Below the pieces are notes generated by a model. The model was given only the letters and a program-made list of their open reading frames with translations. It searched no databases and was not told the origin of the DNA. A DNA stretch of 14,084 bases, taken from positions 1 through 14,084 of the forward strand of contig JALNWR010000051.1 in NCBI GenBank assembly GCA_023230795.1, read 5' to 3'. Numbering within the stretch: the stretch's first letter is position 1; every line of letters begins with the position of its first letter. This document shows, piece after piece, positions 7,142 to 13,078 of the stretch. The position numbers were made by a program, and so were the translations under genes. The DNA is from Candidatus Cloacimonadota bacterium. Lineage in GTDB: Bacteria > Cloacimonadota > Cloacimonadia > Cloacimonadales > Cloacimonadaceae.

Positions 7142-7333
7142 TTATCTGTTTCTTTTTATTAGTCTGCGTTGAGTAATATCGCGGTATTGCATGGTAGTAC
7201 TGCGTCCGTAAGCTGCCCAGGGATGGCCTGCATTGCCCCAGATGGGCTCCTGGTAAGGGGTCTGGGCTGCATCTGCACTTATCAAAGCCATCACAGCAGA
7301 GATGGCGGCGATTTCTTTCTTATCTTTAATCAT
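7142..7333 (-). CDS. Small carboxylase-associated protein (epsilon/gamma-like)
   Basis: This is a 63-residue protein between the carboxyltransferase and the biotin-carrier genes. It has an N-terminal helix KEIAAISAVMALISAD (about 6-21), then HPWAAYGRSTTM (37-48) and a basic tail ending RDITQRRLIKRNR. Small proteins with a helix containing repeated Ala/Ile followed by a W-x-x-x-G-R motif and basic residues are often encoded beside acyl-CoA carboxylase and decarboxylase genes; the actinobacterial AccE/PccX epsilon subunits have a comparable layout. My assignment rests on position and that pattern, not on a firm family match. I chose the ATG at 7333, with TGGA 6-9 nt upstream, because an earlier ATG at 7363 lies inside the preceding gene and adds an unlikely leader. 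It begins 10 nt after the stop of the upstream gene. It could stabilise the carboxylase complex. Confidence 0.7.
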   Translation of the reverse strand: MIKDKKEIAAISAVMALISADAAQTPYQEPIWGNAGHPWAAYGRSTTMQYRDITQRRLIKRNR

Positions 7334-7343
7334 AATATATCCA

Positions 7344-8897
7344 TTAAGCGGGCATATTGCCATGTTTTTTAGGAGGCAGGCTTTCGCTTTTGGTGCTGGT
7401 GATTTCCAGGGCGTCGATGAGTCTTTTCCTGGTCTCAGAAGGCAGGATCACTGCATCCACATAGCCGCGTGAGGCTGCCACATAGGGGTTATTGAAGCGC
7501 TTTTCATAATCATCTATCAGCTCAGCTCGTTTGGCATCCTGATCTTCGGCGCCGGCGATTTCTTTGCGGAAGATGATGTTGGCTGCGCCCTGAGCGCCCA
7601 TCACGGCAATCTCCGCAGAAGGCCAGGCAAAGACCATGTCTGCACCCAGATGTCTGGAACTCATGGCGATATAGCTGCCGCCATAGTCCTTTCTGGTTAC
7701 CACTGTGAGCTTGGGCACCGTAGCTTCGGAATAGCACCATAAGAGCTTGGCGCCGTGGCGGATGATGCCGGCAAATTCCTGATGCGTGCCCGGCAGATAT
7801 CCCGGGACATCCACGAAGGTGACCAGAGGGATATTGAAGGCATCGCAAAAGCGGATGAAACGGGAGGCTTTGTCTGAGGCATCGATATCCAGGCAGCCGG
7901 CCAGCACGGTGGGTTGATTTGCTATAATGCCTATGCTGCGTCCATTCAGGCGGGCAAAGCCCACGAGGATATTCTGCGCATAGAAAAAGTGGGGCTCAAA
8001 GAAGACGCCGTCATCCACTACGGATTTGATCACATCCCGCATGTCATAGCTCTGTCGGGGGCTATCCGGGATGATGCTGTTCAGCTCCGGGCATTCGCGC
8101 CAGGGATCGTCTGTGCACTGGGTCCTGGGAGGGTCTTCCATATTGTTTGCGGGCAGGTAGCTCAGCAGAATCTTGATCTGCTCGATAGCGTCGGCATCGC
8201 TCTCACAGGCAAAATGGGCATTGCCGCTTTTACTATTGTGCGTCATAGCTCCACCCAGCTCTTCCTGAGTGGTTATCTCGCCGGTGACCGCTTTGATCAC
8301 ATCCGGCCCGGTGATAAACATAAAGCTGGTCTTCTTGACCATAAACACAAAGTCGGTCATGGCAGGAGAATAAACTGCCCCACCGGCGCAAGGCCCCATC
8401 ACGGCCGTGATCTGAGGAATCACTCCGCTGGCCCGGGAATTTCTAAAGAAGATATCGCCATAGCCCTTCAGAGCATCTACCCCTTCCTGGATCCTGGCGC
8501 CACCGGAGTCGTTGATCCCGATGCAGGGAACTCCGCTTTTCAAGGCCATATCCATCACTTTACAGATTTTGGCGGCGTGCATTTCACCCAAAGAGCCGCC
8601 GCGGGCAGTGAAATCCTGCGAGAAGGCAAATACGGGGCGGCCATTTACCAAACCGTGCCCAGTAACTACTCCATCGGAGGGAATATCGATATCTTTCATG
8701 CCAAAATTGTCACAGCGATGGCTGACGAACATATCCAGCTCCCGAAAGGTGCCGGCATCAAAGAGTAAATCAAGCCGCTCACGGGCAGTGAGCTTGCCTT
8801 TTGCTTGCTGTTTGGCGATGGCTTTTTCGCCACCCATCTGCAAGCTCTTCTTTTCTTTATCCAGCAGTATCTGGATACTCTCTTGTGTGGTTTGCAT
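7344..8897 (-). CDS. Methylmalonyl-CoA/propionyl-CoA carboxyltransferase subunit (12S/MmdA/PccB type)
   Basis: The 517-residue product has the normal size and the two crotonase-like halves of the acyl-CoA carboxyltransferase family. The N-terminal half contains QDFTARGGSLGEMHAAKI (94-111), the oxyanion/CoA motif INDSGGARIQEG (128-139) and MGPCAGGAVYSPA (167-179). The C-terminal half contains NQPTVLAGCLDIDASDKASR (327-346), VDVPGYLPGTHQE (362-374), KDYGGSYIAM (403-412) and MGAQGAANIIFR (433-444). Such subunits move a carboxyl group between biotin and propionyl-CoA/methylmalonyl-CoA; substrate choice cannot be read securely. No biotin carboxylase gene accompanies it, which fits transcarboxylase or decarboxylase better than an ATP-dependent carboxylase. 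AAGAGG 6 nt before the ATG supports the start. It opens the operon that runs on to pyrF. No clear promoter could be assigned upstream. Confidence 0.93.
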   Translation of the reverse strand: MQTTQESIQILLDKEKKSLQMGGEKAIAKQQAKGKLTARERLDLLFDAGTFRELDMFVSHRCDNFGMKDIDIPSDGVVTGHGLVNGRPVFAFSQDFTARGGSLGEMHAAKICKVMDMALKSGVPCIGINDSGGARIQEGVDALKGYGDIFFRNSRASGVIPQITAVMGPCAGGAVYSPAMTDFVFMVKKTSFMFITGPDVIKAVTGEITTQEELGGAMTHNSKSGNAHFACESDADAIEQIKILLSYLPANNMEDPPRTQCTDDPWRECPELNSIIPDSPRQSYDMRDVIKSVVDDGVFFEPHFFYAQNILVGFARLNGRSIGIIANQPTVLAGCLDIDASDKASRFIRFCDAFNIPLVTFVDVPGYLPGTHQEFAGIIRHGAKLLWCYSEATVPKLTVVTRKDYGGSYIAMSSRHLGADMVFAWPSAEIAVMGAQGAANIIFRKEIAGAEDQDAKRAELIDDYEKRFNNPYVAASRGYVDAVILPSETRKRLIDALEITSTKSESLPPKKHGNMPA

Positions 8898-8985
8898 TTA
8901 TACCTCTTCTTTATTCATTTCATACTCAAAAGACTACAGTAAAGACACATGGCAAAATCCCCCTGCTTTGTCAAACAAAATATTA

Positions 8986-9085
8986 GGGACGGGGGAAGAA
9001 AGGGGAGTTTTTTTGGAGTAGAGAGGGTTGAGGGTGAGATGGGGAGATGGAGGAAGTTGAGAGGGTTTAGTGGTTTAGTAGGTTC
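8986..9085. other. Purine-rich tract in intergenic region
   Basis: The plus strand is almost all G and A from 8986 to about 9070, apart from a T7 run and scattered T. It has many G runs, including GGGACGGGGG and GGGTTGAGGGTGAGATGGGG. GAGAGGGTTTAG at 9059-9070 recurs as its reverse complement at 9274-9285, so matching purine/pyrimidine tracts flank the first double-hairpin element. No gene is visible. The tract lies just upstream of the carboxyltransferase operon start and could affect its transcription, but no known operator is recognised. Confidence 0.5.
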
Positions 9086-9118
9086 AGATGCTTTTTAAGA
9101 TACTGAATCTTCAATATG

Positions 9119-9217
9119 CCTTGAAAGACTTTAGCTGGCGGCTTAGCCGCCATTCACAGGGCTGACACCCGCAACAAGACTTTTCCCCCGCCTTTCAAGG
9201 CGGGGCAAACCGCAGCT
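9119..9217 (-). repeat. 99-nt double-hairpin element, inverted copy
   Basis: Read on the minus strand, the element runs from AGCTGCG (9217-9211) to CTAAAGTCTTTCAAGG (9134-9119). Hairpin A is CCCCGCCTTGAAAGGCGGGG (9205-9186), followed by AAAAGTCTT (9184-9176). Hairpin B is TGGCGGC-TAA-GCCGCCA (9152-9136). It matches the copy at 9353-9451 in length, order and ends, while the stem sequences differ. No T-run follows the hairpins, so these are not simple terminators. It resembles bacterial REP/BIME-type intergenic palindromes in design, but I recognise no named family. Confidence 0.82.
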
Positions 9218-9352
9218 ATATTTACCTCTTGCGCGTGTGATCTTGATTTGGCTGCGAAAAACGTCTAAACTCCCTAAACCCTCTCTCCCCAATATAATCA
9301 GATGGGGCAATTCGTAGGGCGCCTATATAAACTATCGTAAATGTGAACATAC

Positions 9353-9451
9353 AGCTGCGTGTGCCTGGCCTTTAAAGGCCAGGAAAAAGTCTTGGCCAGA
9401 TAGCTGCTCCGCGATGTGCCGGTTAAAACCGGCACCTAAAGTCTTTCAAGG
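9353..9451 (+). repeat. 99-nt double-hairpin element, direct copy
   Basis: On the plus strand it runs from AGCTGCG (9353-9359) to CTAAAGTCTTTCAAGG (9436-9451). Hairpin A is the perfect palindrome CCTGGCCTTTAAAGGCCAGG (9364-9383), followed by AAAAGTCTT (9385-9393). Hairpin B is GTGCCGGTT-AA-AACCGGCAC (9416-9435). Compared with the inverted copy, stem A carries two compensatory pair changes: positions 3/18 are C-G there and T-A here, and positions 4/17 are C-G there and G-C here. The two copies are separated by 135 bp. The sequence TCTTTCAAGGAAGCAA at its outer edge (9442-9457) recurs at 9515-9530. Confidence 0.85.
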
Positions 9452-9548
9452 AAGCAAACTACCATAACGGACGATGCCACGCTTTATATTGGCAATTAAA
9501 CCCAGCTCCCGATATCTTTCAAGGAAGCAAGCAGATAGCAGCATCACT

Positions 9549-11540
9549 TTATTTCACTACCGGCACACGGATAGTCTGGCTGAATCCCGAACGGGTCTTT
9601 ATCCGCAGGATGTGCATCCCTGAGGCTTTTGCAGCAAAGGGGATGGTGATCTCCCGAGCGGGATTTTGCGTGTGGAAGCTATCCAGCTTTTGCCCCCGGA
9701 TATTGTAGATATCTATATCCAGAAGGGGCAGAGCTTCTGGAGCTTTGTGCCTCAAAACCAGGTTGCCCTTGTGAAAATAGGCAAAAATATCCAGGAAGGG
9801 GGCACCAGGCTCCGGATGGGAATCACTGAGGGATATACTCTGGAATGTCTGAGCCGGGATCAGGTCTATATCAAAGCTTTGATCATCATGAATAATATGG
9901 ATTTGCTCCAGATCATAATCCGATTGGTTCTTTAGCTGGATATTGAGCTTACCGCCCGCCTGGCTGCTGGATACTATGCGTAAATCTTCCAAAGCAATCA
10001 TCCTGTCCAGGACCTGCTCCAGGGTATCTATCCAAAGACCCCTGTGGGTCTGATAGTAATCTAACATAACAAGCCTGTCATTTACATCTTCCCGAATCTC
10101 ATGTACACCATCGGGCAAAACGGTATAAAAGGGGATCAAAGCGGAGGTTTCGGCAAAAAAGAAGTGTGTATAGACCACGCAGAGCCCGTTTTCATTCAAG
10201 AGACGGTCGAGATTCTCTGCTGTGAGCTGATGTTTCATATCGCTGAGATATCCGATTTCGGTGGCTTCCCAGGTACCCATTTTGGTGCGTCCATAAAACC
10301 ACACAGGGCGTGTGAGATGGTCAAATTCGTAAAGTCTGTGCGGCAGGCGCCAGGGCTCCGTAAAAGAATTGATGGGATTGGTATAGGGAGCATCACCCAG
10401 CCAGACATAATCTATATTGGAGTCGTTTATGGCATCGAGTATATAGTATTCACTTTCGGGATTCCAGCCTTCGACGCAGAAGTCTTCGGGGTTGTTTCCC
10501 CAGGAATGGTCTATCCAGGTGCGGATATTGTATTCGCCCATTTCATGAATCAGATTTTGATAAGTCTGATAAGATAGATCTCCAAAAAAACTATAGGTGT
10601 GATATCCAATGCTGATGCCATGGTCCATCAGCGAAGACCAGAGCTCTCCTAAAACCGGCTTTGAGGCGCCAAAGACGGTGTTTGTGAGCTTGATATTATT
10701 GGCGATAATGCCTTGATTCAGATATTTTGGGCTATTGGGGTCGGAGGAGCCAAAATACACGGCGTTCATCCGCTTAAGGCCTTCTCCATCAGCATCATTT
10801 GTGATGACGAGTGCTGCCCTTTTGTCTCCCAGCCAGCGATTAATCTTGATCACAGCAGGCCTGCTCTCAAAGATGAGGAAGCTGTAATAGTTTTCATCTC
10901 CCGGATGACGTTTCATGGTATCGGTCAGGGTATCAAAGTAATTCAGCTCAGGATTGAAGCGGCGGGCAAAATGCAGGCTGTTGTCATATAGCCAGATGGT
11001 ATCTTCTGAGATCCAATCAAGATTTGCGCAGCCCTCATAGTTTGATCCCACTATCCACAGGGAACTGTCCGCAAATTCATATTCAATGATCCTATCGGTG
11101 TATGGATACAGATATTGATTCAGCGTGGCATCACGCTGAGAGATGGCTTTCGGTCCGCGCAGAATCTGCTGGGGCTGCCTTTCCGTAAAATTAAGCTTCA
11201 GGCCAAAATCACGAATATAAATCTCATCAAAAAAGCGGGCAGAAACCTCGACCTGCTTGGCCGGAGCGTGAAATGCCCGAAGGTCCTTGACCTTTACGTC
11301 AAACTCCATAAGAGCATGCGTATAGCGAATGATCACGCTGTCTGCAAAAACCGTGGCCTCCGAATCAAAGGACAGATCACTATGCTGCATTTGAGCGTGC
11401 CGGATAGTAACTAAAGGCTCAAGTTCAAAATAGATGCCATTCAAAAAGTAGCTGCCATCTTGAGTAAACCAGCCTTGTGCCAGGATCACGCCGGGCACAA
11501 AGAGCAGAAGGCAGAGGATATAAGCGTATTTTCTAAACAT
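9549..11540 (-). CDS. Secreted NodB-like putative deacetylase with type IX sorting domain
   Basis: The 663-residue protein starts with a signal peptide (about 1-22, hydrophobic YILCLLLFVPGVILA). After an N-terminal beta-rich region without recognised family, residues about 238-500 resemble the polysaccharide deacetylase (NodB) fold. ITNDADG carries the paired acidic residues (Asp249, Asp251), ISIGYHTYSF gives a candidate metal His314, IDHSW gives His345, and VVYTHFFF gives a candidate late-motif His459. The usual HxxxH metal motif is not obvious, so activity is tentative. The last ~60 residues (IDIYNIRGQKLDSF, then SGMHILRIKTRSGFSQ) form a type IX secretion C-terminal sorting domain, suggesting export across the outer membrane. 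The ATG at 11540, with AAAGGA 6 nt upstream, fits the signal peptide better than a TTG seven codons earlier. It begins 1 nt after the transporter stop. No T-tract terminator is seen after it; the double-hairpin elements follow. Confidence 0.75.
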   Translation of the reverse strand: MFRKYAYILCLLLFVPGVILAQGWFTQDGSYFLNGIYFELEPLVTIRHAQMQHSDLSFDSEATVFADSVIIRYTHALMEFDVKVKDLRAFHAPAKQVEVSARFFDEIYIRDFGLKLNFTERQPQQILRGPKAISQRDATLNQYLYPYTDRIIEYEFADSSLWIVGSNYEGCANLDWISEDTIWLYDNSLHFARRFNPELNYFDTLTDTMKRHPGDENYYSFLIFESRPAVIKINRWLGDKRAALVITNDADGEGLKRMNAVYFGSSDPNSPKYLNQGIIANNIKLTNTVFGASKPVLGELWSSLMDHGISIGYHTYSFFGDLSYQTYQNLIHEMGEYNIRTWIDHSWGNNPEDFCVEGWNPESEYYILDAINDSNIDYVWLGDAPYTNPINSFTEPWRLPHRLYEFDHLTRPVWFYGRTKMGTWEATEIGYLSDMKHQLTAENLDRLLNENGLCVVYTHFFFAETSALIPFYTVLPDGVHEIREDVNDRLVMLDYYQTHRGLWIDTLEQVLDRMIALEDLRIVSSSQAGGKLNIQLKNQSDYDLEQIHIIHDDQSFDIDLIPAQTFQSISLSDSHPEPGAPFLDIFAYFHKGNLVLRHKAPEALPLLDIDIYNIRGQKLDSFHTQNPAREITIPFAAKASGMHILRIKTRSGFSQTIRVPVVK

Positions 11541-11541
11541 T

Positions 11542-12486
11542 TCAATTCCTTTGGGTGGCAACGCTTTTTCCTAAAAGATAGCGTTGCTTTAGTTTTTTGA
11601 GATCGGTATATTGAGAGAGCAATAACCCCAATAAGGTGAGGCTAAGGCCGATAATAGTACGGAGTCCGATCTGATCTCCCAAAATCAGAAAAGCCAGCAC
11701 CACGGTAAAGACGGGGATCAGGTTTGTAAAGATATTGGATTTTGCCACCCCCAGGCTGCGGATCACATCGGTAAAGAGCACAAAGGCTCCGATAGTGGCA
11801 AAAAGCGACATTGCTATAATGGTATAGATACCTTTCAAGGAATGACTTACGTTCATGAAATGACTGCCATCGACGATCAGGAATAAAGGCAGAAAATACA
11901 GGGTGCCAAACAGGCTCTGGTAAGCAACTATGCTCAAAGTGCTGTATTTCAGGGTAAGTGGTCTTACTAAAAGGCTATAGCCTACAGCTCCAAAGATGGC
12001 CAGGGTGAGGAACATAATGCCGATGAGAGTGGCCTTGAGCTCTGTGCTACCAAAGCTCATTATCACCACGCCGAGACAGGATACTATCACACCCAGGATC
12101 ACATAAATACTGAGTCTTTCTTTCAAAAACAGCCAGGCCCCCAAAGCGGCAAAGATGGGGATGGTGGCGATGATGATGCTGGCCAATGAGCTGGATACAT
12201 ATTGCATGGCGTTGGCTTCGCCATTGAAATACAAGAAAGGCTCAAAGAATGCCACGCCCATCAGGCGCCAAAGGTCTTTGCCTGCTATCTTCTCCCATTT
12301 CCGGCCGATCAGTATTACCGCAAAAAGTATGCTGGCAGCCAGAAGCAAACGTAAGAATACTACCTCGTAGGGACGATAAGTTTCATAGGCTATCTTGTAC
12401 CAGACGAAGGTGATCGCCCAGCAAAACATGGCTGCGATGGCACGCAGATACGTGACCCAGAGTTGCTTAGGCTTTGGTTTAGACAA
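11542..12486 (-). CDS. EamA-family (DMT) transporter
   Basis: This 314-residue membrane protein belongs to the drug/metabolite transporter superfamily, with about ten transmembrane segments arranged as two EamA repeats (about 14-145 and 155-292). Repeat signatures are visible: FCWAITFVWYKIA in the first helix, ASIIIATIPIFAALGAWLFL followed by KERLS (about 102-126), and NLIPVFTVVLAFLILGDQIG (255-274). The tail after 292 is basic and probably cytoplasmic. Members export or import amino acids, nucleosides and other small metabolites; the substrate here cannot be told. The start is a TTG that overlaps the preceding gene by 8 nt (TTGTCTAA), with GGAG about 12 nt upstream, so translation may depend on coupling. 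The first ATG downstream, at residue 20, would cut into the first helix. Its last codons contain the ribosome site of the next gene. Confidence 0.88.
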   Translation of the reverse strand: MSKPKPKQLWVTYLRAIAAMFCWAITFVWYKIAYETYRPYEVVFLRLLLAASILFAVILIGRKWEKIAGKDLWRLMGVAFFEPFLYFNGEANAMQYVSSSLASIIIATIPIFAALGAWLFLKERLSIYVILGVIVSCLGVVIMSFGSTELKATLIGIMFLTLAIFGAVGYSLLVRPLTLKYSTLSIVAYQSLFGTLYFLPLFLIVDGSHFMNVSHSLKGIYTIIAMSLFATIGAFVLFTDVIRSLGVAKSNIFTNLIPVFTVVLAFLILGDQIGLRTIIGLSLTLLGLLLSQYTDLKKLKQRYLLGKSVATQRN

Positions 12487-13078
12487 AGTCTTTCACTTCT
12501 CCGGCTGGGATATGTTTGAGCTTGCCGCCGTCGTTTATATCACGGCAGGGGCCTGCTTCGATCTTACCGCTATCGGTATAGCCGCGTAGCTCCCAAAAGC
12601 CGGGCACGTAGTGGTCCATCAGCTCTATTTTGACGATGCTTTTGGCGGATTTGTAACCCCAGAGATAGGGGGTAAAGCCTCTTACCGGTCCGCCATAATC
12701 TTCCGTAAGCAGCTCACCATCAAAGGCCCAGGCCAGCAGAGAGCGCTCTTTTTCGGCGATCTTCCGCGGGATGGAGGTATCGTAGATCAGCCCCATAGAC
12801 CAAAATCTAAGCTGGGTGCAGGAATCTCGCACCTTTACCAAATCCAGGATGTCAGCCATAGCCACGCCGGTCCAGGCGCCATAGACAGACCATCTGGTAA
12901 CGCTGGTAAGCCTTGCATTTACGGTGCTTTGCGGCAGATTCTGTAAATCCTGCCAGGAGAGGGTAAGGGGATTCTCACAAGAGCCGGATATTTCTATCTT
13001 CCAGTCTTCCCGTTTTAAGCTGCCAGGATGGCCTTCGGCCCAGAAGATGGGGGTATTGAGTTTGGCAAGTTTATGCAT
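12479..13078 (-). CDS. Sulfite-oxidase-fold molybdopterin protein with Cys-to-Ser at Mo site
   Basis: The 199-residue length and motifs match the small cytoplasmic branch of the oxidoreductase molybdopterin-binding (sulfite oxidase) family. WKIEISGSCENPLTLSW (26-42) forms the domain entry. RLTSVTRWSVYGAWTGV (56-72) is the cofactor loop. YGGPVRGFTPYLWGYKSAK (128-146) and GFWELRGYTDSGKIE (160-174) are family signatures. Relatives carry HCVTRWS in the loop, where Cys binds molybdenum; here the codon is AGC, giving Ser59. Ser differs from Cys by one base (TGC), so mutation or base error is conceivable. If real, the metal coordination or activity would be altered. There is no signal peptide or haem domain. 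The ATG overlaps the upstream stop (ATGCATAA), with GGAG 6 nt before it. The reaction and substrate are unknown. Confidence 0.85.
   Translation of the reverse strand: MHKLAKLNTPIFWAEGHPGSLKREDWKIEISGSCENPLTLSWQDLQNLPQSTVNARLTSVTRWSVYGAWTGVAMADILDLVKVRDSCTQLRFWSMGLIYDTSIPRKIAEKERSLLAWAFDGELLTEDYGGPVRGFTPYLWGYKSAKSIVKIELMDHYVPGFWELRGYTDSGKIEAGPCRDINDGGKLKHIPAGEVKDFV

Noticed and set aside
8946..8974. Possible sigma-70 promoter for the carboxyltransferase operon: TTGACA on the minus strand at 8974-8969
   Set aside because: At a 17-nt spacing the -10 would be CATGTG, a poor match, and no better -10 or Bacteroidetes-type box was found.
9136..9435. Hairpins at 9136, 9186, 9364 and 9416 as intrinsic terminators
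   Set aside because: None is followed by a T run on the strand that would be transcribed; they are better explained as parts of the paired repeat elements.
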